A stretch of DNA of 64,000 bases from Bursaphelenchus xylophilus (GCA_904066235.2 CAJFCV020000004.1:7936001-8000000); one strand, 5' to 3'. Counted from the stretch's first letter, positions 35,870 to 47,462 are shown. Notes: generated by a model not told the origin, from the letters alone. Program-made: numbers and translations.

Positions 35870-37592
35870 ATGTCTCGCGGAGCCGTTTTCATGAATCCCC
35901 TTCATGAGGGCTTCGGATTCGATCATTCCCCCTTCTATCATCATCACTTCAAACGCTTTCCCAGATCGGCCTCGTGTCACAGTCGGTCGTTGTCGCCACA
36001 TATGCGAAGGAGAAGTGTAGATTCTCTGGAGATTCCGTCAAGTTATGTGCATGTTCAGGAGAGCGTGGGGAAAGGTGAGATAGGGTTTTACACGGAAGAG
36101 TTGGTCGGGGTGTGGCTTGGGGTATTCGATAAAAGCAGCGATAAAATTCGTGATAATGTCTAAAATAATCTTTGTTACAAAAGTTGAAAAAAGCAAGGCC
36201 ATAGCTTCAACGACATTGTTAGGACATAGTTTTAAAGACACTGTTGTCATAACCATTATCTCTCTGTGGTCTATATTTTCTCTTGCAGGTTACTTTGGCA
36301 ATGTATACAAAGGCGTTCTACGAGATCCAATGAAAGGCACATATAGCCCCGTGGCAATAAAATCCCTCAAAAGTAAGTCCTACACTGTCTTCTTTTTTGT
36401 TGATTATATTTGCATATTATATGTACATGACAAATGCATATGACGTATTTTACAAAATTGCCATTTTTAGGTGAGATTCTCTACGAACGCGGTAATGTCG
36501 ATGATTTTTTGAAGGAAGGCCTTATGATGAAAAATCTCGACCATCCAAATATAATGAAACTCCAGGGTATTTGCTATTCGTCAGATGGAATTCCGTCCTT
36601 AATCATGCCTTTCATGAACTTTGGTGACCTCAGATCGTACGTCTCGGATCCTCATAGGGTGAGAAGACGGCTCAATTTGATTTCGTAGTATTTCAGAGTT
36701 ATAAAATAACATTTTCTTGCATTTCAGACGGTCTGTTTAATAGAAGTTGTGGACTTTTCGCAACAAATCGCTGAAGGAATGACATATCTCTCGTCCATGG
36801 GTATTGTTCATCGAGATTTGGCGGCTAGGAATATTATGTAAGCATTTTGACAACGAGCAATAACTCATTCTGCTCTTATGCTGTTTGTATAAAATTTTAT
36901 TTATTGTATAAAAAAAAACTTTCAGGCTCACTGACTCCTACACAATAAAAATTGCTGATTTTGGTTTGGCAGTCGATTTATCAAGAGATTTTGGGCGAAG
37001 AGATCACGAAATGTCATCGTCTCCACTAAGATTGGCCCTAAAATGGCTTCCAATCGAAGTGCTGCGTAATCGACGATGTGTGCATTCGAGTGTAGATGTA
37101 TGGTCATTTGGAGTGGTCATGTGGGAACTCCTGACTCGAGCTTGTCCCCCATACGAAGAACTCTCAAATTCAGATTTGGAATGGTATTTGCAAACGGGTA
37201 AACGGCTTCATCAACCAGTTCACTGCCCCAATGTTTTGTAAGTTGATTCGAAGTCAATGAACATTTAAAAATCACGTATTTTATCTTTACGTTTTCAGAT
37301 ACGATATGATGCTGGCCTGCTGGAGATCGAATCCCGTCTCGAGGCCTAGGTTTATATCGCTGGCAAAGCAGCTAGGAAATCTAATGAATGTAAGTTGATG
37401 TAACAAAGTGATCACTAACAAATCATGTTAAAATATTGTTATCTATGCCTCGCTTTCACTGGTTTAACCTCTTCTCCGTTTCAGCACGAGATAGAGCATG
37501 CCCGCCGCTACGGCCGGCAAGGCCCCTACTTCCAGAACATTCCCTGCGGCCAAATGTACCTGGACAATATTCCGTTACGCTACAGCAGTTAA
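35870..37592 (+). CDS. MET-like tyrosine-type protein kinase, no ectodomain visible
   Basis: Protein kinase of the tyrosine class. Seven exons read in phase (35870-36074, 36289-36372, 36471-36658, 36728-36837, 36926-37237, 37299-37389, 37485-37592) and give 365 residues. A basic/Ser-rich leader of about 60 residues precedes the glycine loop (VGKGYFGNV). Then come VAIK, HRDLAARN, ADFGLAV, ALKWLPIEVL and DVWSFGVVMWELLTR, so all catalytic residues are present. GKRLHQPVHCPNVLYDMMLACW-like sequence in the C-lobe closely follows the MET/RON family. The activation loop between DFG and PIE has no tyrosine, whereas MET has a tandem pair. A short tail contains YFQN and YLDN. An in-frame TAG at 35852 just upstream, and the acceptor at 35838, support ATG 35870. 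No signal peptide or membrane segment is encoded, so it is either a cytoplasmic kinase or the 3' half of a receptor whose upstream exons were not recognised. Confidence 0.85.
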
Positions 37593-38161
37593 TCCAACAA
37601 GCACTGGTTGGCCCCTCATCTTGCCCAATCTTTCGGTTAATTTGCATATTTTGTCTTCCATTTCCTGCCAAATTCCCTCTTTTTATTTATTCTTGTACAA
37701 AGACGCCTACATTACGGTGAGATTTGTCTGTTCTATATTGTTCTTGATTCAAAAAAATATTCAAAAATTAGAGTGTCGTCTAGATCTGTAGAAGTGAAGA
37801 AAGTATTCCGTTGATCCTGTAAATACTATTATTACTATCGGTTATAAATAAATAATATCCTGGTTGATTGGAATTTGCAATACATGATCTGTAAGGGTTT
37901 TATATTACCGCAAAGTAAATCACGGACACCTCCCATACAGATAGCTATAATTAGGAAAACTATGTATTATATACATGCATTTGTAGTACTGTTTTTAATA
38001 CATAGTAAGACGCAGCAGAAGCCCAAACATTCGTTTTAAATTTTTATTTTGTTTTTAGTCGTATTTTATCAGTTTTTTACAAATACATATTGTTCAAAAT
38101 ATATCCAGCACTATACAAGATACTATGTACATAAATATGTTATTGATGTCTTTAACATGAC
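37593..38161. other. Convergent intergenic region, kinase and four-pass protein 3' ends
   Basis: About 570 bp between the two convergent genes. AATAAA-like signals for the kinase occur near 37845-37856. Nothing else is seen. Confidence 0.5.
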
Positions 38162-38669
38162 TCATGGCAAGGCTCCATACGGAATATTCGAATCATCAGC
38201 AGTTTTCCTTTCGTTTTCTTGGCCGTTTGCTTCCCTTTTGGCAACCAGTCTATTCACACACGGAATTTGCAAAGTATGAAGTAGCAGCGAGACCAAAATC
38301 AGCCCTCCAAGAGGATACAATTGAAGTTGTTCACCTAAAAATTAAATTACATAACAAAAGTTCTTGACTAAACTTGCCTTCAAGGTGAACAGTCACCAAG
38401 TAAGCGATTCCATTGAGAATCAGCGCGTCCAGTGTGACTCTGAGGATAGAATAAGCTTTGATGGCCTTCAAATAATTTGGTTGGAACCAGAAATGTACAC
38501 CGATCGACGCAGCAAATGCAATTATGGAGATGAATACCAAAACAAGGAAGAAGTAAACAACTGATGCGTGTGGCGAAAGCACACAACAAGCAATGTCGAT
38601 ACAGGAGCAGATGGATGTCAGGAGGACAAGGAGAAGCTGAAAATTGGTTTTTGTGAAGGTTAAGAACAT
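38162..38669 (-). CDS. Small four-pass membrane protein, family not recognised
   Basis: Two exons in phase (38378-38669 and 38162-38334) give 154 residues. Four hydrophobic segments are visible: about residues 11-32 (LLLVLLTSICSCIDIACCVL), 37-62 (VVYFFLVLVFISIIAFAASI), 71-92 (ILRVTLDALILNGIAYLV) and 105-120 (GGLILVSLLLHTLQI). A polar C-terminal tail of about 30 residues (KREANGQENERK) is probably cytoplasmic. The single 43-nt intron (38335-38377) has a GC donor (GAAG|GCAAGT) and a TTTTTAG acceptor; no GT donor keeps the frame. The layout recalls MARVEL or other tetraspan proteins, but no diagnostic motif is seen. The start at 38669 is the only Met before the first membrane segment in this exon. 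Confidence 0.65.
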
Positions 38670-38920
38670 ATATTATATTTTTAATTGCAAGGGGAAGCAC
38701 TCATCAAATTTTTGGTACACGAACCCGAGCATGTTCTAAATAATTTTGGCTAGTGTTTCGCAAGGACTTGACAGACCGTTCTTTCTCTTTATTTAATTTT
38801 ATACTTATCCGCTTGCTAGTTATAAAAATTACTTCCAGAATTTCACCGAAGCGTCATTCCTGTGAACAGATTAAATTATCATGACCTAACCCGATCAATC
38901 ACAAGGTCAGAGCAAGAGTA

Positions 38921-39143
38921 ATGTCTTCTGATATTTCCTCTGAAGGCTTCCTATTTCAACGACAGATTGAAACGCTCCGAGATGAGAATACTACGGTAGG
39001 GCCTGACTTCTGTAGACATGTGGATATCACAAAAGAAACAACTTATCTTTTAGTCTAAAATTGTGCTTTTTCTACTGCGATTACGTCCGCATATGCACTC
39101 TACTGCTTCTACCTCAAAACCAAATCTTAACCGCTTTCGCTGA
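38921..39143 (+). CDS. Possible small two-exon gene (weak)
   Basis: ATG at 38921 opens MSSDISSEGFLFQRQIETL, a short polar segment that could begin a coiled coil, and the frame meets a donor-like ACG|GTAGGG near 38996. An acceptor TCTTTTAG near 39052 would continue the frame to a stop at 39141-39143, for about 55 residues. Nothing beyond the splice signals supports it. It may be a remnant of a larger gene. Confidence 0.2.
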
Positions 39144-40569
39144 GATTACGAAAATCCCCGGAGGTGATGTCATATGATGGATTATTAAAAGTAATTTTCC
39201 TCAAGTAAATTTCGCTGAAAAGAAGAGCTTGATGGATGGGATTTCCTTTCGAAACCCTGATTATCACAGATCTCCAGAGAGTTTTTAAAAATCCACGGAC
39301 TTTTGACGATTAATTGACGAGTTTTGGAAATGAAACCAGAATGTAGGGTAGTGTTAGTTAGGGGTCCTATGAAGAATGTGACAGAAAATTAGCCTTGGAA
39401 AACAAGGACAGTAAAGCAATTGCACTGCAACCTCCAGAATGGCTGTAGCGGCGCCGCGAGGTTTAAAATAACTGTATTGCTTTAAAAATGATTGTAAAAT
39501 AATTCGTCTGAGCTCTCAATGAGGCAGACTACCTTTTAGCAGTCCACGTTTTTATCCATTTTGCTCTAATTTTTAATCAGGCCTTTAATCAGAGAATCGT
39601 CGCAAAGTCCCAAAGAATAGTTCAGAACTAGCTATTTAAAAGAGTTTCAAGGAAACGGTGAATGCATTAATTAAACTTTCCTAAAACCTTTGCAAGATGG
39701 CTGTGCAACGCCTTTCCAAAATCGTAGAGATTCCTACGGTCTCTAATATTCACCAACTCTAGGAGATCACTCGCAATATGCAAATCGAGAATGATTATTT
39801 TGTTTTCAGTGCTTCCTACAACTTTAAAATTTTTTTTAACCATTTTTTTACCTTGAAAATTACATGACCGAGCGCTCAAGGCCAGGCTTATACCTAAGCC
39901 GCTTACCGTTTCGCAAGTCATCCTCTTCCACCAGTGATACTGAGCAACAGCCAGCGCGTGAGAAAATGCGAGAAAAGCCGGGGTCGTCGAGGCCTCCCGC
40001 TTTTATACCGCCAACCTTCTTTTTCAGCGAGCTGGAAAATAATCAGATTGATTTGTCGATTGAAGTTCATCGATAAGAAACCGAACATTTTTCCCAAAGA
40101 GTAATGACAACAGTTTAACGAAAGGGAGCAGTAAAGACCGCGCAAACAATTTTTCGGCTCGACGGTAATCGAGAATTACAAAATGGGTCTAAAGATAACT
40201 GCAGGGCTGCGATCGTAAAAACTGCCAAAACTTTGTGTTATACTTAATACAACAAAACTTGATGATGAATTCGGTATCCTATGGAAGTAATTAAGGAAGT
40301 AGCAAACAACGTAGATTGCTGAAATTATGCAAATCGCTTTGTTGACACATAGTACATAGAAAGGTCACACTGAGCGTTTAGGAGCAACAGAAGTATAGAC
40401 TTCCATCGATAACCGATTTTTATAGAGCTGTAAACTGATCTGGTGGCAGACTGAAACCTACGAGAGGTGTAAGCAAAAACGTGATGTTTTTTTCTAACAA
40501 GGCTATTAAGATGGCCCCAAAAACAATACAACTAAAAAAATAAAAAAGTCTTATTCGGTTTTATAGCTA
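39144..40569. other. Intergenic, nothing recognised
   Basis: About 1.4 kb upstream of the 3' end of DUF229 gene A. Two overlapping antisense frames near 39667-40145 (70-84 codons) have no further support. Confidence 0.4.
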
Positions 40570-42886
40570 TTATTTACAATGACAGTACTGCCTGTACAGA
40601 CTGAATTTGACACAGTAGGCATGACTCTCATATGCATCTATTCTGGGGAACTCTTGAGTAAGCAGAGTTAACTGATCGCCGTCTTCCAAAGCAAGCAATC
40701 CCTCGTACTGTCCACGGCCCGGCCGTACGCTAATCTTTATCTAAACTGACACATCGAGCATATATGAAATGATTTCTCCCATACCATGAGACTCAGTCAA
40801 TCATTATCCACCTACCTTCAAGATCTGAGCTCCGAATTTAGCGCCGCTTTCGAAAATCCATGCGTTTCCCAAGTCAGACTCATCCAGTGTCAACTCACGA
40901 CATCTTGAGGTCAATCCGCTATCCGCAAGGTCTTTGTTGATCCTTTGAACTATAAGCCGTCCAGCCTGAGCAATCACCTTCGTATCGTTGAAAATACGTT
41001 TCTTATATTCGCAGAAGCAGTAGTCCAAGGGAACATCCAGATTCAGACAATTTCGTGGCTCTGGAAGCCGATGGAAAAGAGAGCTGCCAAGAAGGGTCCG
41101 ATTAGGGAAGGAAAATTGGTGTAATGTAAAATTTTGGTCATTATAGGAATCATAAGTGTTCTGAAAACAATCAAAAGTGAATAAATAAGCAAAACCACGT
41201 AGAAATATTTTCTTGCAGAGTCTACCTGGCTAATCTCCAGCAATGTTGCGTAGATATCGTAGTGAGTAACCAACTTCCCAGCATTTTCTTTCATTTGATT
41301 TCGTAGTTTCTCATTATGCCGTATTGCTTGTGGTAGCACAATCGACAAAGATGGATTTTTCTCCTCCCGTTCTCCAGTTTTTGTAGTCCGGATATCATTA
41401 ATCCGGTTTCCGTGGTCTCCCATTAACAAAACAAAGGAGTTTTCTAACTGAAAATTAGAGGCTTTAGCTACTACTCGGTCAGAGTTTTACAAACCGCACC
41501 TTTTTACTATTCTTCTGGAAGAACTCAAGGAACTCCCCATCAACCCGAAACAATGCATTTGGATCAGCATGGGCAAGGTCGGTAAACCAGGAAAGCGAAA
41601 ATGTTGGGGTGCTTTCGTATTTTGCAAAAAAATCCTTCAGATACTCAAGCATGTGCTGATGCCCTTCTTTGCAAACGCCTTGATACAAATTTCTCTGATA
41701 CACTGAGTTTTTATAGTCCTTGCCTGTTGCTCGAATTATAAACGGTCTAAAAAAGTTTCCTTTTGTAATGCCCTTACTTATTGCTGTGGTTAGTAAAAGG
41801 TCTTTCAAATCCTTTGCAGCCAGGCCAAGAGAATGCTCCAAATTGCCAATCTTCATTGTTCAAGGTAACATATCCATTCCGATTGAAATCAAACCCAATA
41901 AAATCTCGGTTGTCTAATCCGACTTGGCAAAGTTTGGGCTTGAAGTCGGCGGTTGTGTAAATTCCAAATTTATTTTCATACTTTTCAATCGGCTCATCTG
42001 TAATACTAAACATATACGTTGCAAATGTTTGACTTGCTCAACAAAAATCCATAGGCATTTGGTCTGCTGTTCAGAGCAACTTTTGTTACATATGGGAATT
42101 CGATTGATTGCAGAGTGAACTGCAGATAATCCCTGGTCTTTCTCATCGATCTGATGTATTGGGAATGTGACATTGAATCGATTAGGAGGACCACAACGTC
42201 AGGCCGAGAAGAAGAAGCCTCTTCAGGCGCTTTCTTCCTCCTAAAGTAGTAAAGTTTGCTTCAAAATTAAAAATTTCAGCAGTGGATTTGGAGCACCTCT
42301 CTTTTACTAACTTACTCAAAAACTTGTAAATGCAGATTCTCGTAGATGAAGGCTCCACTGCTATTTTTACAACGAATTTCCACGGCTTCACATTCCGGCC
42401 GGGCTTTGTTGTTCTCCATTTTAAACCAGTCTTTGTACTCTATTTTGTAGTCATTGATTTGTTCAATGCATCTATACGAACACCTGGAGCCGTTTGGCAA
42501 ATCGGCGGATAAAATTCCGTCTACCAAAAAACTTTTTGGTTTAAAAGTCGGTGTGCACTTTGGCCTCGTAACATCGATATTAATATATGGAATTACATCA
42601 TCAGCAAAAGGGTCAAGTTTTGGGATTTGGCAAGTCTCGTCGAATATGGTCAAATGATTTGTTTGTGATTTCTCCAGAGAATACAAGTCAGGGATTGCTA
42701 AAGTTTTATTGCTTTGCTTTAGGTAATACATTTACCTTTATAAACGTGAAGAAAAACATTCTTTTCTAAGTGGTCGAAATAAAGCAAACATATAAATGTA
42801 ACCGTCACAAAGGTGATCAAAATGCAGTAAGTAAGGCTGTTGATAAGGGAGAAAGTAGCAGTTGACATAAAGGTGAACGTAACATA
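40570..42886 (-). CDS. DUF229 family protein A, alkaline-phosphatase-like fold
   Basis: Member of the nematode-expanded DUF229 family, which belongs to the alkaline phosphatase/sulfatase superfamily; its substrate is unknown. Exon 1 (42736-42886) gives a signal anchor (SLTYCILITFVTVTFICLLY), so it is probably a type II membrane or luminal protein. Following exons carry a Cys-rich region (TCQIPKLDPF, SRCSYRC), the nucleophile-region motif LLIDSMSHSQYIRSM with RPNAYGFL, then GYVTLNNEDWQFGAFSWPGC, SLSWFTDLAH and the metal-site motif MGDHGNRI. DLYATLLEIS-like, FCEY and a conserved ending QEFPRIDAYESHAYC...YRQYCHCK close it. The stop is at 40570-40572. About 630 residues are predicted, without visible breaks. 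It is the tandem paralogue of gene B, same strand and same exon order. Confidence 0.85.
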
Positions 42887-43114
42887 CTTTTCAGTTTGAG
42901 AGGACGATTAATAAAGCTCGTTGAACAAATCCGTGTGTGAATTATGCAAATATATTACGTGCAGAAACACAAAGAAAACAAGTAGCGCAATACTTTTTGT
43001 GTATTGATTGCGTGGGTTGAGGATAGTAAAATACCGTAGGCGTCTTCGTAAAGCAATTTTGTTTTGTAATTTTTGCATTAATGCGCGTATTTAAATTTGT
43101 TGTGGGAACATTTT

Positions 43115-43437
43115 TTGCTTCATACAAAAAAGATTTAATGAACAATTTTACATCCGTTCCCCCTATCAACAATGAGTAAAATTCTTTGGTGGTTTTGAAT
43201 AAATCGCGCTATCTGCGCGATCTTGCAGATTACTCGTCGTGAAAATTCGAGTTCAACGACAAAGATGATATCAAATTTTGCGGGAGTCGAACAAAATAAA
43301 CGACTATTCAACAAAAAATGAAAGCGCTGAAAATTTGTACTTTTTTGTCAATATTGTACTAGAAATTTATCCAATATGTACTGTTACTCAGAGAAAGAAA
43401 TTTCGATCTTAAAAGGTTTCAGTAAATGTTTTCAAAT
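43115..43437 (+). pseudogene. Inverted, broken copy of the 5' end of DUF229 gene B
   Basis: Read on the plus strand, this stretch matches the minus-strand sequence of gene B from its upstream region through exon 1 into intron 1. Shared blocks include GAACGGATGTAAAATTGTTC upstream, GACTCCCGCAAAATTTGAT, and the start ATGAAAGCG (here at 43321). Exon 1 has lost an internal block, then resumes at TATTGTACTAGAAATTT, where the copy now reads into a stop. The donor GAGTAAGAAATTTC of gene B is GAGAAAGAAATTTC here, so the splice site is lost too. It ends about 45 bp before the stop codon of gene B and points into it. Confidence 0.75.
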
Positions 43438-43482
43438 TATAATGGTTTATTTTACCCATTTAACTTCTCAGTTACAAGTGCA

Positions 43483-46068
43483 TTATTTACAATGGCAGTA
43501 CTGTCTGTACAACGAGAATGGGACACACTGAGCATGACTTTCATACGAATCAACCCTCGGAAACTCTTGAGTGATTAACTGAACGTTCCCATCTTCTTCT
43601 AACGCCATCGTCCCTTCATATTGCCCTTTACCCGGACTGACGCTGAATTTTACCTGATAAATGCATCATTAATTAATCAATTTTTTGATGCCTCACTTTG
43701 AATATTTTTGCCCCAAAGGTGGCTGGAGTTGTATATGCAATTGCAGAGTAGGGAATATCCTCGTCAAATGAAAGCTCTTCGCATTTTTCCCGCAGTCCGT
43801 TTTTCCACATATCGTCGTTGATCTTGGCGACGATCAATCTTGCCGCTTTTTTTATGGTATTATTATCCGTGAAGACCTCGGTGTCATATTGACATAAACA
43901 AAACTCCAAGGGAACGCCCAGCTCAAAACAACTGTGACGTTCTGGAATCGGATGAAACAGCGACTTTCCCAGAATTTTTTGTTTGGGAAATTTAAATTCG
44001 GAGCCTTCCAAATCCCCGTCATAAGCGAAGAACGGCAGCTGAAAATATGAAAATATTTTTTTCGTTTTTAAAATACATGTGGTGATAAAACTATTAAAAC
44101 ATAATACTACTAAAAATTTCCTAACCTGGCTGATTTCAAGCCAAGTCGCATAGAGGTCGTAGAAAGTCAGTAATCTTTTTGAATTTTCTTTCAGGATCTT
44201 CCTAATATTCCCATGGCGCCGTATATTCTTTGGCAACACCATGGTCAACATGGGATTCATCTCTTCCAGCAGTCCGACGGCAGTTTGCCGGATTGGATCA
44301 ATTCGATTTCCGTGATCACTCGTTATAAAAAAGAAGGAATCTTGGAGCTGAAAGACATGTGTAAATATATTTATACGTTCTACTGACTGCTCATGATATA
44401 CATATAACCCCCTTACATCATCGGCCATTGTTTTGAAGAATTTTAAAAAATCCTCATCGGTCCGATAGAGCGCACTGCCATTTTCATGGGCCAACGTCGT
44501 CATCCAGGTGAACGAAAATTTCGGGATCCCTTCGTACTTGCCCACGAATTCTTTGATGTTTTCGAAAATATGATGATGCGATTCTTTACAAGAATTGGCA
44601 TACAAATTCTCGCTGACATTCGGCTTGCTAAAGCGGTTGGAGCCGTTAGTTAGCTGGACGTATGCTCTGTAATATTGAAAATAAATTTGCGATTGTAAAA
44701 AAATACGTCTTCCATACTAAGGAAAAAACTCTGACAGCTGAGCCTCACTAAATACTTACTTATTGCTGTGATTAGCGTAGGGCCGTTGAAATCCTTTGCA
44801 ATTTGGCCAAGAAAAGGCGCCAAATTGCCAATCCTCATTGACCATTGTCACATAACCTGCTTCATTGAAATGCTTCCCAATGTAATTGTACTTGTCAATC
44901 CACTCATCGCATAATTTTGACTTGAATGCAGGTGCCGAATAAACCCCAAATTTGTTTTTGTACATCTCCACGGGCTCATCTGAAAATTAATTTCTTTCGT
45001 CTTAATTATCCTCTTTTTTTGATATCCCTTCAATTTTTGCACTTTAAAACTAAGATTGATGAGGCCCGTCAAGTCCAATAAAAAATCGTGGGAAGCGTGC
45101 TGATTGAAAATAGTTTCTTTGGCCAAAGGATTGTCAAACACCCTACAGTAAACAACATAGAGATCGAAGATTGCTAGGGCAAAAATAGATTCGATAAAAC
45201 TTTTCCAACAACGGTAATGGTGGGTTGACTTACTGAGTAAGAAGGCATAGGCATTTGGTCGGCTGTTGAGGGAGACCTTGGACAAATATGGGAATTCGAT
45301 CGCTTGAAATTCCCAATTTAGGAACGTCCTCGTCAACTGCATGCTTCGGATGTATTGCGAGTGGGAGACAGAGTCAAGTAGCAAAATGTGCACGTTATAT
45401 CTGGGTTCTCCTTCAGCGGGAACGTGCCTAAAGGTATGTGTTTACGTGTAGTCCTACAATAAGTTTTGCTGTGTATTTACAAGATTTGAAGGTCTTAAGG
45501 ACGAATGGCGGAAATTTTTGTAATTTTTATCACCTACTTTTCATAAACTTGAGCATGAACATGTTCGTATACTACGCGTCCATTTCTATCACATCTGACT
45601 TCCACTACATCGCATTTAGGATAGGGTGGATCATCTCTGTTTATATCTTGCCAGTCTGTGAAAGTAACTTCTCTATCGTTTACATGCTCAGCACATCGGT
45701 ACTGACAATCAGCGTCGTTAATAGCAACGGTTAATTTTCCCCATTTCAGTTCACTTTTCGGCGTGAAAGTTACATTGCACTTCTCATTGCGAAGAAACGG
45801 ATTCAGATATTGCCGGATACTTGGGTCAAAAGGGTCTAACTGGGGTATCTTACATTTTTCATTGAGTAGAGTTGGAGGCTCATAGAAGGGCTGTCCTGAA
45901 GATTGTAAAAATATTTACTGAAGCTTTGGAAGTCCGAAATTTCTTACTCAGAGGAACAGTATTCACCAAATTTCTAGTACAATATTGATAAACAAAGTAC
46001 AGGACAACATTCACAGTTAACAGAACTACTAGAACCTTTGCCAGGCCGCCAAGTTCCAACGCTTTCAT
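43483..46068 (-). CDS. DUF229 family protein B, alkaline-phosphatase-like fold
   Basis: Tandem paralogue of gene A. The start at 46068 gives a signal anchor (VLVVLLTVNVVLYFVYQYC); exon 1 ends CTGA|GTAAGA near 45949. The Cys-rich exon follows (KCKIPQLDPFDP, CQYRCAEHVND). Next come LLLDSVSHSQYIRSMQ with RPNAYAFLL, then GYVTMVNEDWQFGAFSWPNC, FSFTWMTTLAHE, ITSDHGNRIDPIRQ and LLTFYDLYATWLEISQ. The last exon ends TQEFPRVDSYESHAQC...YRQYCHCK, with the stop at 43483-43485. The Ser of DSVSHS and the Asp-His pair of SDHG are the expected catalytic or metal-site residues of this fold. About 640 residues are predicted, without visible breaks. Its upstream region exists a second time as an inverted copy at the 3' side. 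Confidence 0.86.
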
Positions 46069-46260
46069 GTTTTGTTGAATAGCGGTTTATTTTGTTCGAC
46101 TCCCGCAAAATTTGATATCATCTTTGTCGTCGAACTCGAATTTTCACGACGAGTAATAAGCAAGATCACGCAGATAGCGGGATTTATTCAAAACCGCCAG
46201 AGAATTTTACGCATTATTGATAGGGGAACGGATGTAAAATTGTTCGCTAAATTTTTTTTG
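46069..46260 (-). promoter_or_regulatory. Promoter region of DUF229 gene B, duplicated in inverted form downstream
   Basis: About 190 bp directly upstream of ATG 46068 that are matched, inverted, at about 43117-43320. Conservation of non-coding sequence over this length reflects duplication. It also marks the segment likely to contain the core promoter and 5' UTR. Confidence 0.55.
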
Positions 46261-46407
46261 CAGTCGAACTTCCTCAAACTTTTGCAGAACCGGCGATGAG
46301 ATGAAAAAACTCAGTTTATACTCTTGGACAATCCATCCTGGGAAAATTGCGTACATGGTTCTTCTGTAAGCTATGTATGCAAGTATAATATATAATAAAG
46401 CTATTTA

Positions 46408-46679
46408 ACAAGGAAAGTACTTTTATGGGGGCTCCTACTTTTTGACAGGACATATCTCAAAAAATCAGAAAAAATGTGCTGATCAAGGATATATAAATCC
46501 TAGCTGCCCATTTTAGGTTTTTAGGGGTGAAAACTCATTCGGAAGTTGACTTAAAGTCCTGTATGAACCACTTTTCGCTTGCTAAGATTTATATATATCC
46601 TTGATCAGCACATTTTTTCTGATTTTTTGAAATATGTCCCGTCAAAAAGTAGGAACCCCCATAAAAGTACTTTCCTTGT
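46408..46679. mobile_element. Fold-back element 1 (MITE-like), 272 bp
   Basis: Inverted arms of about 90-95 bp: 46408 to about 46497 (starting ACAAGGAAAGTACTTTTATG) and about 46585-46679. They differ at only a few positions and flank a spacer of about 80 bp. No coding frame and no certain target-site duplication. Confidence 0.82.
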
Positions 46680-46687
46680 AAATAAAA

Positions 46688-46927
46688 TCCCAAATAGCGA
46701 TTTTCGGTGCACAAAAGAGTGGACGCCTAAATCGAAAAATTGGCGTCGACTTAAATCCGGTGAATTTTTCTAAGTTTATCGAAATCAGTGCACAAAGTCT
46801 TAAGTCTGCACCGAAGACTTAAGTGCTTAAGCCGCATTTCGGAATTCGGTGCTGAAAAAATTAAGTCGACGCCAATATTTCGATTTGGGCGTCCACTTTT
46901 TTGTGCACCGAAAATCGCGATTTGGGA
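46688..46927. mobile_element. Fold-back element 2 (MITE-like), 240 bp
   Basis: Arms of about 66-70 bp (46688 to about 46755 and about 46861-46927) beginning TCCCAAAT.GCGATTTTCGG and ending with the reverse complement, with about six mismatches. The spacer contains a further small palindrome around AAGTCTTAAG/CTTAAG. The arms are unrelated to fold-back element 1, only 8 bp away. Confidence 0.8.
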
Positions 46928-47454
46928 AAAAAGTTTTTTTAATATTTATATGACCACCTTGATATGAAGCAAGAACGGTTCCTACAACAAATTTATAAAA
47001 ATAGAAACAATCTTCTTTCCTATGGAAAATAGTCGAGATTCCGTGACAATCCCGACTTTTCTCGTCTCATCTTCTGAACGGGCATTACAGAACCATCATC
47101 TTCGAGTACAATCGATTACATGAACGTCACTCAAAATTAGAGACATCTCTCTTGTGAAAAGAGGAGAAAACGCATTGAAATGGGATCATAAAGTGAAGGG
47201 AAGACTTTCCAGATCTCACGAAAACTTATGGTTTTTCGCATAACCGGAACGAACGCTCGGCCCTATTGTTTCCTTCAATTCAATCAAATCGGCCGCTCGA
47301 ACCGTGCCGGAACAATCTCAAAGGACCTGACTTTTGTCAGGGCTTTTTGTGCCGATCAAAGAATGGTCGACCATTCCATCCGCTGTAATGAGGGCCAGCT
47401 GTCTTTGGTACGAGTTATTGCTGGTCCGCCCATTGGTGGACAGCTTTCGATTGG

Positions 47455-47462
47455 TATATAAA
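47455..47462 (+). promoter_or_regulatory. TATA box of globin gene 1
   Basis: TATATAAA in the context TTGGTATATAAACCG, 75 nt before the start codon. The partner globin has the same GGTATATAAA context. Confidence 0.65.

Noticed and set aside
42940..43078. Minus-strand ATG frame with a hydrophobic segment (SIALLVFFVFLHVIYLH) upstream of DUF229 gene A
   Set aside because: Looked like an alternative signal-anchor exon, but the start at 42886 already gives an anchor that keeps phase with exon 2, and no second use was supportable.
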